Shown here one piece after another: positions 36,162 through 44,741 of a DNA stretch of 64,000 nucleotides (positions within the stretch are counted from its first letter, which is position 1; each line of letters starts with the position of its first letter). The notes under the pieces were generated by a model. It made no database searches and had not been told where the DNA came from. It saw only the letters and a list, made by a program, of their open reading frames with translations. Made by a program: the position numbers and the translations under genes. The DNA is from Clostridiales bacterium (GTDB taxonomy: Bacteria > Bacillota > Clostridia > Christensenellales > CAG-314): assembly GCA_022508375.1 (NCBI GenBank), contig JAFLVJ010000006.1:1-64000 (forward strand). The letters are read 5' to 3'.

Positions 36162-37508
36162 ATGGCTACAGTAAAACTGACCGATGTAAAAAAGATTTAC
36201 GACAACAAGGTTGTAGCGGTACACGAGTTCAACCTTGAAATAAAAGACAAAGAGTTCGTCGTTTTCGTTGGTCCCTCCGGTTGCGGTAAATCTACAACCT
36301 TGCGTATGATTGCAGGTTTGGAAGATATTTCCGAAGGTACAATTGAAATTGACGGAAAGGTAGTAAACGACTTGCAACCTCGCGACAGAGATATTGCAAT
36401 GGTATTCCAAAACTACGCATTGTATCCCCACTTGACGGTATTTGAAAACATGGCGTTCCCTTTAAGGCTCAGACGTTTCCCTGTTGAAGTAGAGGGAGAA
36501 CCTGCTGAAGGAGAAAAAGAACCTGTTGAAAATAAAGAGGGCGAAGAAGACTCCAAAGAAAAGAAAATCCAATATGTCAAACTTTCGCAGGATGAAATAT
36601 ACAAGCGCGTAACGGAAGCTGCCGAAATATTGGGTATTACCGAGTACCTCACACGTAAGCCCCGCGCACTTTCCGGTGGACAACGTCAGCGTGTTGCAAT
36701 CGGACGTGCAATGGTGCGTGAAAGCAAGGTGTTCTTGATGGACGAACCTCTTAGTAACTTGGACGCGAAGTTGCGTAACCAAATGAGAGCGGAAATCATC
36801 ATGCTCCGTCAAAAGATTGACTCGACATTCGTTTACGTTACACACGACCAAACGGAAGCTATGACGCTTGGTGACCGTATCGTCATCATGAAGGACGGCT
36901 TTATCCAACAGGTCGGCACGCCTAACGAAGTATTCGAGATGCCCGACAACCTGTTCGTTGCAGAGTTTATCGGCGCTCCCAAGATGAACATTATACATAC
37001 CGAGCTTGTAAACGAAGGCGGTAAATACAGCGTTGTTCCTTACGGCACCAAGATTCCCGTTGACGGTTACAAGGGCGAATTGCTTGCTAGCAAAAACGTG
37101 GAAAGTCAACAAATCCTGCTTGGCGTTCGTCCCGAACATATCGTGTTGACGGCTAAGTCCAACCCCGCTGCAATCCCCTGCACAATCCAAGTAAACGAAA
37201 TGATGGGTAGCGAACTGCACCTGCACGTTGTAACGGACCAAGGTGGCGAACAGTTGATCGTACGCGTTCCCACAATCGACCTTACCCCCGCTCAACGCGC
37301 CGCTATGGTTTCGGGAGCGAAAGTGTTCATTACCTTCGAAGGCAAGGTTATGCATTTCTTCAACAAGGAAACGGAAATCAGTCTTATTACCGACAATGAA
37401 AACGTTCCCGTGGCAACTCACAAGGACGAAACTGATGACGTTGTTAAGGAAGAACAACCCGCTAAGAAGTCGCTATTTGCTAAATTCCGCAAAAACAAAG
37501 GCGAATAA
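36162..37508 (+). CDS. Sugar ABC transporter ATPase with acidic insertion
   Basis: The 448-residue ATPase powers the permease pair. Walker A GPSGCGKST (37-45), Q-loop MVFQNYALYPHLTVFENM, signature LSGGQRQR (about 170), Walker B VFLMDEP (about 190) and the His switch THDQTEAM are all present. TOBE-like beta domains follow, as in MalK, UgpC and MsmX. Odd feature: between RLRRF and DEIYKRVTE there is an insertion of about 40 residues rich in Glu and Lys (EGEPAEGEKEPVENKEGEED). It sits in the helical subdomain where the family normally has a few residues. The C-terminus also has a short basic tail. A shared MsmX-like role for several importers is possible. Confidence 0.93.
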   Translation: MATVKLTDVKKIYDNKVVAVHEFNLEIKDKEFVVFVGPSGCGKSTTLRMIAGLEDISEGTIEIDGKVVNDLQPRDRDIAMVFQNYALYPHLTVFENMAFPLRLRRFPVEVEGEPAEGEKEPVENKEGEEDSKEKKIQYVKLSQDEIYKRVTEAAEILGITEYLTRKPRALSGGQRQRVAIGRAMVRESKVFLMDEPLSNLDAKLRNQMRAEIIMLRQKIDSTFVYVTHDQTEAMTLGDRIVIMKDGFIQQVGTPNEVFEMPDNLFVAEFIGAPKMNIIHTELVNEGGKYSVVPYGTKIPVDGYKGELLASKNVESQQILLGVRPEHIVLTAKSNPAAIPCTIQVNEMMGSELHLHVVTDQGGEQLIVRVPTIDLTPAQRAAMVSGAKVFITFEGKVMHFFNKETEISLITDNENVPVATHKDETDDVVKEEQPAKKSLFAKFRKNKGE

Positions 37509-37541
37509 TAGTATATTGTGTAACTGAAACTTAATACACGT

Positions 37542-37581
37542 AAAAAACACGACTCTGCTTTAATGCAGAGCCGTGTTTTTT
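37542..37581. terminator. Bidirectional terminator between transporter and amylase genes
   Basis: AAAAAACACGACTCTGC pairs with GCAGAGCCGTGTTTTTT around TTTAAT. It serves both converging operons. Confidence 0.9.
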
Positions 37582-37595
37582 GTTGTTTGATTTAA

Positions 37596-39164
37596 TTACT
37601 TGACAATTACGCTTGTCTGTCCGCCAATCTTTAGTTGGCCTCTGGAAATCTTGGCTTTATTCAATCCAATAACTTCGCACAGTTGGGTAAATCCTTCAGG
37701 CAAGTTGATTGTAACCGCTTCCGTACTGTTGTTGTGGATTATAGCTATGATTGATCCGTTGTAGTCAACCTTGAAGGCGCACATTGTTTCCTGTGGCATT
37801 TCCAACACGGTATATGTTCCGCGCGCAATTTCGGGATATCTGACGCGAATGTTTATTAACTTGGAGTAGTGGTTTAACAGGCTGTTTTTGTCCTCTAACT
37901 GGCTAGCCACCGTTCCGTTGATTTGATACTTGATGTTGAAAATTGCGCCTGCAGGGTCTTCTACCGGGTCGAGGTCGCCCCACAGCATTGCAAGACGTCT
38001 ATTGGCGTCGGTGTTGCCGTTACGGGTACCCTTCATGCCGATTTCTTCACCGTAGTAGATAAAGGGTGAACCGGGTGTCATAATCAACAGGTTTGCTGCC
38101 ATGTACGCGTTACCGTTGGCAACTTCCAAGAACCCTGCTGCGCGGTTGTTGTCGTGGTTTGTCAGGAAGGGAATAAACATTCCTTCGGGGTTCGCCTCGC
38201 GAATAGACGCCTGTATGTTGGATACGTAATTGGCATACGTTTCCATATCATTGTTGCGTACTGCGCTGGCAATCTTGCCACGGTCATCTGTTCCGGCGGA
38301 AAAAGCGAAACAATTGAGGGCGGGGTAGTATTTAAGAATTTCACTATCCGGCGACCAACACTCACCAACGGTGTAGATATCGGGGTTTATCGCTTTTAGC
38401 TCGTCCATGTACCATTTCCAAAAATTCACCGATGAAGTCGTGTCGTTGTAGTAGATGTACTTTACCGCGTCGAAACGGAATCCGTCAATACCCATATCGA
38501 GGTAGTATTTGGCAATCTTGACTGCTTCGGCGCGCACAGTGTCGCTGTCGTAGTTCAGTTCAGGCATGCCGCTTTCGAAGTTGCCTTCGTAGTACCATTG
38601 GGTACTGGGTATAGGATAGTACGCCCTGCCCGATACACGCTGTGCAGCGGTTACACATGTGTAGTAGTCGTAATACGGATTATCTTCGTCGCCGTTCTGT
38701 CTGGCTTTTCTAAACTCCTTAAACCACTCATTTGATGTTGCAGTGTGGTTTAGTACCAAGTCCAATATAACCTTGACGTTGCGACTGTGGCACAGTTCAA
38801 CAAGTTCCTTCAAGTCCTCTTCCGTGCCGAAGTCGTAGTCAATGGCGTAGTAGTCGGTTACGTCGTACTTGTGGTAGGTGGGAGATTCGAATATGGGCGA
38901 CAGCCACAGACCTTGTACGCCCAGACTTTTGCCGGAGTTTATATCGCCGTCATTGATATAATCCATGCGGTTGATAATTCCTCGCAAATCGCCTATTCCG
39001 TCCCCGTCCGAGTCGGAGAACGAACCAACGAAAATTTGATAAAACACACGGTAGTTATCGTCTGTGGGGTCGGGAGCAGGATCTGCTTTTTTCTTGCATG
39101 CCGACAACACAAGTAGCGTTGGTAACAATACAATTATCAGTAGTAATATTATTATTTTTTTCAT
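37596..39164 (-). CDS. Alpha-amylase-type GH13 lipoprotein
   Basis: The 522-residue secreted enzyme has lipobox LSAC followed by a Lys-rich linker. GH13 region motifs are in order: GDGIGDLRGI, DLVLNHTA, GFRFDAVKY (nucleophile Asp232), YTVGECW (acid/base Glu268) and FLTNHDNNR (Asp338). A short C-terminal beta domain follows. It cleaves alpha-1,4-glucosidic bonds of starch or maltodextrins at the cell surface; the exact subfamily cannot be set here. AAAGGAG precedes the start. It is second in an operon with the galactanase gene, which is an odd pair because the two polymers differ. Confidence 0.93.
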   Translation of the reverse strand: MKKIIILLLIIVLLPTLLVLSACKKKADPAPDPTDDNYRVFYQIFVGSFSDSDGDGIGDLRGIINRMDYINDGDINSGKSLGVQGLWLSPIFESPTYHKYDVTDYYAIDYDFGTEEDLKELVELCHSRNVKVILDLVLNHTATSNEWFKEFRKARQNGDEDNPYYDYYTCVTAAQRVSGRAYYPIPSTQWYYEGNFESGMPELNYDSDTVRAEAVKIAKYYLDMGIDGFRFDAVKYIYYNDTTSSVNFWKWYMDELKAINPDIYTVGECWSPDSEILKYYPALNCFAFSAGTDDRGKIASAVRNNDMETYANYVSNIQASIREANPEGMFIPFLTNHDNNRAAGFLEVANGNAYMAANLLIMTPGSPFIYYGEEIGMKGTRNGNTDANRRLAMLWGDLDPVEDPAGAIFNIKYQINGTVASQLEDKNSLLNHYSKLINIRVRYPEIARGTYTVLEMPQETMCAFKVDYNGSIIAIIHNNSTEAVTINLPEGFTQLCEVIGLNKAKISRGQLKIGGQTSVIVK

Positions 39165-39193
39165 GTTGTCTATTAAAAACTCCTTTACAAAGC

Positions 39194-41170
39194 CTAATTT
39201 GCGCTTACAAGATTGAACAGTGCGTCGTCAATCTTGCCCCAAGCGCCTGCGCCTGCGCACTCGACGTGGATACCGACAACGATTGTTTCTGTTCCGGTGT
39301 ATTCGATGCCTTCAATGAGTACAGTGTCCCAACTGTCGTACACGGTTATTGTCAGTTTCTCTTGCTTAACAATAACACCGTTTACCTTGACGTATGCATA
39401 CACGTTGGTTGTGCCGCAGTCGCCACCCATTATCGAAATGGAGTACTTGTAAGTGCCTGCTACCAAACCTGTTACTTGTTGTTCTAGCTCGAAATTGATG
39501 CTATTTGCCGATGCTCCGTAAAAGTGGTAGTGTTTTGTACCGGTCAACGAGTCGGTAACTTTATCTTCTACCCACAGTTCATTGCTGTTACCCTTTTCCG
39601 TTACAGTCCAACCTGTAGGTTGCTTGGTTTTGTTGGCGTCGTCTTCGAAGCTGTAATTTGTTAAATAGTTGTACTCTACCATGGATACGTAGCAGTGTAC
39701 GGTCATTCCGTCTGCCGTGCCCTTGATATCGTACTTAGCTACACCGCCTGCAAACATTTCGGCTTTTTTAGCTTCGGTTATTTCCCAAACGACGTCAACC
39801 TGTTGCTTACTGTCGTCAAGCATTACGGCATTGACTTTTGCGGGGAGTTCGATGGTTTTTGAGTTTAGGTCAATCATCAAGTTGACGTCCTCAAGTGCGT
39901 CAGCCTTGTTTGCAACAATGTTTCCGTTGCGGGCAAGTCCAAATACCTTAAGGGACTCTAGCGGCTTGCCGTTTTTGTCGAAAAACGCCTGATTATCTAC
40001 TGCGCAACCGCCGTACCATTTGCCGGCGTCGTCGGGGTCATATACCTTAGCGTATGAGCTTGCCCAGCCGGAGCCGTGTTTTTCCCAAATGGCGGAGTTT
40101 TCTTCCCACGAACTGCCACCTACGGTAATCCAAGTGCCTTCCCAGTAGCAAACGCCAATACCGTTTGTTGTGTGAGCAACCGTGTCGATGATGTCACGTA
40201 TGCAGTTGGACTGTCCTTGAACGGTGTAGGGGTAATTCTTGGTAACGCTGCCACCTTCGCCTATCGTATTGCCGAAGAAGTCAGTATCTTCAGTTGTAAA
40301 CGCGTAAGACGTTTCCGCAACCATTACCTTTTTACCGTAAGTTTCGGCAATGTCACCCAGTACAGTGGAAAGGTTTTCCAACGTTCCGTGCCAGTAGGGG
40401 TAGTAGGATGAACCGAATACGTCGTAGTCAACGCCGTAATAGTCCAAGTTCTTGGCGTAACTTACGTAGTTGGTAACTTTTTCAGGGTTGGCAAAGTGCA
40501 GTACGACTTGTGCCTTGGGGAAAACTTCACGGACGGCTTTGGAGCCTGCAGACATCAACTGAGCAATGTTAGCCCATTTGTTTTCGCCGCACATAAACGC
40601 GTTGGTTTCGTTGCCTACCTGAACCATGCTAACCTTGACTTTGGCATCTTTGAGCGTTTGAAGGCTTTCCTTAGTGTATTGGTAGAGCGCCTCGCTCTTT
40701 TGTTCAATATTCATACCTTTCCATGCGCGCGGTACCATTTGTTTAGCGGGATCCGCCCAAAAGTCGGAGTAATGGAAGTCAACCATCAATCCCATATTGT
40801 ATTTTGTGGCGCGTTTGCCGATTTCCACAGCGGTGTTTATATCGCAGTTACCGCCACCGAAGCCGTTGCCGTTACTGTCGTACGGGTCATTCCATACGCG
40901 TACACGAATGGTGTTGATACCGTTATCGGCAAGCACCTTGAACACGTCTGCTTCATTGCCGTCGAAGTCGTAGTACTTAACGCCACTGTCTTCCAGTGAA
41001 ATTACGCTGGAAGCATCCATGCCCATTACAAAATCCTTGCTTAATCCGTCCACCTTTTTTACGTAAAGAGTGTCGGACGCTACTTTTGTGCTACAAGCTG
41101 CAATTGTAAGTAGGCACGTTGCCATCATCACAATACAAATTACTACACAAGTAAGTTTTCTGGTTTTCAT
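39194..41170 (-). CDS. Secreted endo-beta-1,4-galactanase (GH53) with Ig-like and CBM61-like domains
   Basis: The 658-residue lipoprotein (lipobox IAAC) carries a GH53 catalytic domain at about 45-405. The motifs are FVMGMDASSV, IRVRVWNDP, DFHYSDFWADPAKQ, the acid/base in VQVGNETN (Glu188) and the nucleophile in VAETSYAF (Glu286), then CYWEGTW. An Ig-like domain follows (VVWEITEAKKAEMFAGG). The C-terminal 150 residues, with NYSFEDD, TGTKHYHFYGASAN and AGAWGKIDDALF, resemble the galactan-binding CBM61 often found on GH53. It would cut beta-1,4-galactan side chains of pectin (rhamnogalacturonan I). The second GH53, at 43,553, is cytoplasmic. Confidence 0.94.
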   Translation of the reverse strand: MKTRKLTCVVICIVMMATCLLTIAACSTKVASDTLYVKKVDGLSKDFVMGMDASSVISLEDSGVKYYDFDGNEADVFKVLADNGINTIRVRVWNDPYDSNGNGFGGGNCDINTAVEIGKRATKYNMGLMVDFHYSDFWADPAKQMVPRAWKGMNIEQKSEALYQYTKESLQTLKDAKVKVSMVQVGNETNAFMCGENKWANIAQLMSAGSKAVREVFPKAQVVLHFANPEKVTNYVSYAKNLDYYGVDYDVFGSSYYPYWHGTLENLSTVLGDIAETYGKKVMVAETSYAFTTEDTDFFGNTIGEGGSVTKNYPYTVQGQSNCIRDIIDTVAHTTNGIGVCYWEGTWITVGGSSWEENSAIWEKHGSGWASSYAKVYDPDDAGKWYGGCAVDNQAFFDKNGKPLESLKVFGLARNGNIVANKADALEDVNLMIDLNSKTIELPAKVNAVMLDDSKQQVDVVWEITEAKKAEMFAGGVAKYDIKGTADGMTVHCYVSMVEYNYLTNYSFEDDANKTKQPTGWTVTEKGNSNELWVEDKVTDSLTGTKHYHFYGASANSINFELEQQVTGLVAGTYKYSISIMGGDCGTTNVYAYVKVNGVIVKQEKLTITVYDSWDTVLIEGIEYTGTETIVVGIHVECAGAGAWGKIDDALFNLVSAN

Positions 41171-41189
41171 TTTTCTCTCCTTTATATTT

Positions 41190-41206
41190 GTTCGATTTGT
41201 TCGAAC
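41190..41206. promoter_or_regulatory. Operator-like palindrome upstream of galactanase
   Basis: GTTCGATTTGTTCGAAC is a perfect 6-bp inverted repeat (GTTCGA/TCGAAC) with a 5-bp spacer, between the -10 box and the ribosome binding site. This position is typical of a repressor site. Confidence 0.6.
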
Positions 41207-41216
41207 TTACGTAGAT

Positions 41217-41245
41217 AGTTTAACACAAAAAAACGCATATAGCAA
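41217..41245 (-). promoter_or_regulatory. Promoter of the galactanase/amylase operon
   Basis: On the minus strand TTGCTA (41,240-41,245), 17 bp, then TAAACT (41,217-41,222). AAAGGAGAG lies just before the start codon at 41,170. Confidence 0.55.
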
Positions 41246-41343
41246 TATTGAATTTATTATTTATATATATTTATATACAAATTTATAATTGCAAGCAGCT
41301 GTTAAAAAATTGATATTGGAACACTTTTTATTTTCAAAGTGTA

Positions 41344-41372
41344 TTGTATTAAATTTAATGATATGATATAAT
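41344..41372 (+). promoter_or_regulatory. Promoter of the intracellular enzyme operon
   Basis: TTGTAT (41,344-41,349), a 17-bp spacer and TATAAT (41,367-41,372) lie 69 bp before the start at 41,442. Confidence 0.75.
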
Positions 41373-41441
41373 TAAACAGATGGTCCTGCTTTCAAATATT
41401 TGTGAGAGCGGAATAGTAATAACGTTAGTTTCGGAGCAATA

Positions 41442-43253
41442 ATGAACAAATTAGCATTAAACATAATTCACCGTCCCGAGCTTTCTCCCGAATACGCCGA
41501 GCGCGCGCTTGGCGGTAGAAAAGACGTAAGGGACGAGTCGCTGGATATATTCCTTTTTCAACAGCAGTCTGCTCACGAACAGGGACTCAAAACAACTATA
41601 CAAATAACTTACGCGTCGTTGTTTTCGGACAAAATCGTGGAAATTGCCAAGGAACATCACGATAAATACGGCGATGAAATAGGATTGTCATTATTGGGAT
41701 TGCCGTGTAAGCAATTTCGCGAAAAATATAACACTGAGGATTTCTGCATTTGGATGTTCGACGAACAAACCAAGATGGATATCGTTGACGATTGTTTTTC
41801 GCTGTTTTACGAGAAGTTCGGTTTTTATCCCGAATCGACAGGCAGTTATTTTCTTGACGCTTTTACTATCAATTATATCAAGGATAAATATCCTAGTGTA
41901 AAATGCGCTGTGGCAACATGCTGGGAGGAAGGTCCCAAGGCATACCACACGTGTAATAACAGTTGGTACACTTTTATGGATGGCGGGCCATGGAATCCGT
42001 GGATACCCTCCAAGGTTAATTCACACTGTCCTGCAAGTAATAAGTCCGACGACAGCGGAATAGTTGCAATCCCGCACCTTTCGCGCGATTTGATGGCTTG
42101 TTTTGACGGAAACGGCTCCAACTTCGGCACGCATCCGCAAAACGTATTGCGCGGTATGATTTACTACAAGGACGGTAACACGGTAGAGTATCCGTATCTG
42201 TACAATCTTATCGACCAGTACAGACACCTTGAAAAATATAACGACGGTTACAGCTACAACATGGTATTTGTAGGTCCGGGATGGCTCAATCGTGCCGGAC
42301 GTTGGGAAGCGCCGTACGAGCTGCTTGCCAAGTCCTATGTGGACTGCATGAAGTATTACGGCAAACTCAAGCGTGAGGGAAAGGTGCTTGATCTCACGAT
42401 GAGCGAATTTGCCGATTTCTACCGTGAACGTCACCCCGACTACAGTCGTGCGGAATGTGCACTGTGGAAAGATATTCTGTACGGAAGCGACAAGGAGTAT
42501 TTTTGGTATGCGGACTCGAACATGCGTACCTGTCTGGACTTCAACCAAGGCGGCGCAATGATTGACTTGCGTCCGTACGTTGCCCGTCTGCCGCAAAATA
42601 CAGGTATAGGCACGGATAACGTATATGACGCGTCATATCCGTATCTTATTCAGATAAACTATCGGGCAGGGTACTTTACCCACTACGCCGGAGCAGGCAC
42701 AATCAAGTCGTGCCGAATTAGCTATCACGGACAAAGCGCGGATTTGTGTTTGTGCCGTACAATGGCAAGGTACGAAAAGGTTACAAACGGCGTTCGTCTG
42801 ATAGCGAATCCCGTAACGGTAACTTTGGACGGATTGGATATCGTTATACAATCAACCTTCACTTTCGAACAGGGTAGCGGTCGAGTAATTACAAGGCGCG
42901 AAATACTTAACGACCTTCACGGCGAAGAAATTACAATAGAGGAGTATTTCACAGGCGCGTTTGGCACAACCGAATATCAAGCGGATATGACCAAGCTCAC
43001 CTTAGGTGTAGGCAGTGAAATAATCAACTATACATATCACGGCAAAAAGATAGAAAAAGCGCACAACAAAGCGCCTTTAACGGCTTATGTTGTCATTCCC
43101 GACGTGATGACGAAAGTGGAAATGGGTGGTGACGCCGACAAATTCAAGGTGGAGGAAGGAATTGCCTTCTCACCGGTGTATCACCTCAGCCTCACAAAGA
43201 CACTAACAAAAGGAGCAGTTGAAACATGGCTCAGGCTAGCAAAGGCAAACTAA
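41442..43253 (+). CDS. Cytoplasmic enzyme-like protein, family not recognised
   Basis: The 603-residue protein has no signal or membrane helix. The N-terminal half reads like a deacetylase/GH57-type barrel: SAHEQGLKTTIQITYASLF, YGDEIGLSLLG, FYPESTGSYFLDAFTINYIK, VATCWEEGPKAYHTCNNSWY and DGGPWNPWIPSKVNSHCPA. The C-terminal half is beta-rich. It may belong to the uncharacterised DUF3863-type gut families, but I am not sure of that match. It is the first gene of an operon with a zinc-ribbon protein and a cytoplasmic GH53, which points to processing of imported galacto-oligosaccharides. CGGAG precedes the start. Confidence 0.75.
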   Translation: MNKLALNIIHRPELSPEYAERALGGRKDVRDESLDIFLFQQQSAHEQGLKTTIQITYASLFSDKIVEIAKEHHDKYGDEIGLSLLGLPCKQFREKYNTEDFCIWMFDEQTKMDIVDDCFSLFYEKFGFYPESTGSYFLDAFTINYIKDKYPSVKCAVATCWEEGPKAYHTCNNSWYTFMDGGPWNPWIPSKVNSHCPASNKSDDSGIVAIPHLSRDLMACFDGNGSNFGTHPQNVLRGMIYYKDGNTVEYPYLYNLIDQYRHLEKYNDGYSYNMVFVGPGWLNRAGRWEAPYELLAKSYVDCMKYYGKLKREGKVLDLTMSEFADFYRERHPDYSRAECALWKDILYGSDKEYFWYADSNMRTCLDFNQGGAMIDLRPYVARLPQNTGIGTDNVYDASYPYLIQINYRAGYFTHYAGAGTIKSCRISYHGQSADLCLCRTMARYEKVTNGVRLIANPVTVTLDGLDIVIQSTFTFEQGSGRVITRREILNDLHGEEITIEEYFTGAFGTTEYQADMTKLTLGVGSEIINYTYHGKKIEKAHNKAPLTAYVVIPDVMTKVEMGGDADKFKVEEGIAFSPVYHLSLTKTLTKGAVETWLRLAKAN

Positions 43254-43486
43254 ACTTTCGCTGTCCTCGTTGCTTTATGAGGGACATCGACGTGGATATG
43301 TTTTACGACAGTGACAAAAAGGAATATTACTGTCTGCGTTGCAACTATCGCGGTAGCGAAGCGGACGTTGAAAAGCTCAACGAACAGGTAAAGGAGCGCT
43401 ATGGACGTTTGAAAATGCGTGTTGTGAGCTTTGGCGAAGACAACGAACCGCCTGTATTTCAAGCGCACAAGCGTGGCGAGCAGTGA
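43226..43486 (+). CDS. Small zinc-ribbon protein
   Basis: The 86-residue product has a two-knuckle zinc ribbon, CPRC and CLRC, separated by about 20 residues (FRCPRCFMRDIDVDMFYDSD and YYCLRCNYRGSE), followed by a basic helical tail. AAAGGAG precedes the start, which lies 28 bp inside the previous gene, so the two are probably coupled. No enzymatic motif is present. A role in binding nucleic acid or assisting a partner protein is possible. Codon use and frame make a real gene likely. Confidence 0.75.
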   Translation: MAQASKGKLNFRCPRCFMRDIDVDMFYDSDKKEYYCLRCNYRGSEADVEKLNEQVKERYGRLKMRVVSFGEDNEPPVFQAHKRGEQ

Positions 43487-43520
43487 AAGTACATTCATCA
43501 CGCGCGACTGTACTTTCAAA
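43484..43520. repeat. Short inverted-repeat element, internally deleted copy
   Basis: TGAAAGTACA (43,484-43,493) and TGTACTTTCA (43,509-43,518) are perfect 10-bp arms. The core ATTCATCACGCGCGACT joins the outer parts of the 126-bp element at 21,099-21,224. The following 20 bp also resemble the sequence after CTTTCAAA at 23,950-23,957. It could act as a hairpin between the coupled genes. Confidence 0.6.
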
Positions 43521-43552
43521 GAATTTGTGACAAGGAGTTTGTCTTCATCAGT

Positions 43553-44662
43553 ATGAAGTTAGGTATTGACGTATCGACGTATTTCGAAGAGTTAGCACAC
43601 GGTGCGAAGTACTTCGACGGTGATAAGCGTGTAGAACCGTTGGATTTATTCCGTGCAAACGGTGTGGACTATATGCGAATACGCTTGTGGGTAAACCCCA
43701 ACAGCGACAAGGGCGAACCGTATCTTGCGGGAAACTGCGACTTAGCTAACTTTTTGAAGTTGGCAGCGCTTGCCGAGAGCAAGGGATATTCCATCATGTT
43801 GGATATCCATTACTCGGATTTTTGGGCGGACCCCGGCAAGCAGTTTATTCCCAAGGCTTGGGCGAGCTTGACTTTAGACGAACTTGTACATAAGGTTTAC
43901 GAATACACTAAGGAAACTCTCGTCACTATTGCGGAGCACGGTATCAAGCTCAGTTACATTCAGGTTGGTAACGAAATAACAAACGGCATGCTTTGGCCGC
44001 TTGGTAAGCTCGTCGAACAGCCTGACGGTTCGCGCACCAACTATGCAAGTTTGATACGACTTCTCAAGTCAGGCATCAAGGCATGTCGGGAAATTACGCC
44101 TAAATCGGCTATTATCTTGCATTTGGAAAAGAGCTACGACCAAGTCATTTACAACGAGTACTTTACCCAGATGGAGCAAGCGGGCGTTGACTACGACGTT
44201 ATCGGTTACTCCTACTATCCGTACTGGCACGGAACGTTTGAGCAATTTTACGCCAACGTGGACTTTTGCAAAAAGTTCGGTAAGCGTCAGATGGTGGTGG
44301 AACTTGGATACGCTTTTACTGTGGAAGACTACATCAAGCACGACCACGGCGGAGCGCATCTTGTGGTAAGCAATGAAAACATGGATTCCCTTGGTTTTAC
44401 ACAGGAGTACCCTATTTCTCGTGAAGGGCAAAAGCGCTTTACCGAAAGGTTTTTGCAACTTGCCGAGGAGCACGGGATTGAGGGCGTGTATTGGTGGGAG
44501 CCGTTGTGGATACCCGGCGAAGGAATATGTTGGGCATCCGAAGCCGCCATGAAGTACATCAACGAGGAAGGCAAATCAATGCGTAACGAATGGGCAAATC
44601 AATGTCTGTTCGATTACCAAGGACAAAAGTTGCCTGCCTTTGACGCTTTTAGAAAAAAGTAA
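43553..44662 (+). CDS. Intracellular GH53 beta-1,4-galactanase
   Basis: The 369-residue protein is a GH53 catalytic domain alone, without signal peptide or extra modules. LGIDVSTYFEEL, MRIRLWVNP, DIHYSDFWADPGKQFIPKAW, the acid/base in IQVGNEITNGM (Glu141), the nucleophile in VVELGYAF (Glu250) and YWWEPLWIPG are all present. Being cytoplasmic, it probably trims short imported galacto-oligosaccharides made by the secreted GH53 (39,194-41,170). It is third in an operon with the unrecognised enzyme and the zinc ribbon. AAGGAG lies 14 bp upstream of the start. Confidence 0.92.
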   Translation: MKLGIDVSTYFEELAHGAKYFDGDKRVEPLDLFRANGVDYMRIRLWVNPNSDKGEPYLAGNCDLANFLKLAALAESKGYSIMLDIHYSDFWADPGKQFIPKAWASLTLDELVHKVYEYTKETLVTIAEHGIKLSYIQVGNEITNGMLWPLGKLVEQPDGSRTNYASLIRLLKSGIKACREITPKSAIILHLEKSYDQVIYNEYFTQMEQAGVDYDVIGYSYYPYWHGTFEQFYANVDFCKKFGKRQMVVELGYAFTVEDYIKHDHGGAHLVVSNENMDSLGFTQEYPISREGQKRFTERFLQLAEEHGIEGVYWWEPLWIPGEGICWASEAAMKYINEEGKSMRNEWANQCLFDYQGQKLPAFDAFRKK

Positions 44663-44741
44663 ACGTGATAAAAACAAAGCAAACCTAAACAAGTATTTTA
44701 ACTGATTGAATAATCAGCTCAAAAATAAAATGGAGGTAAAT

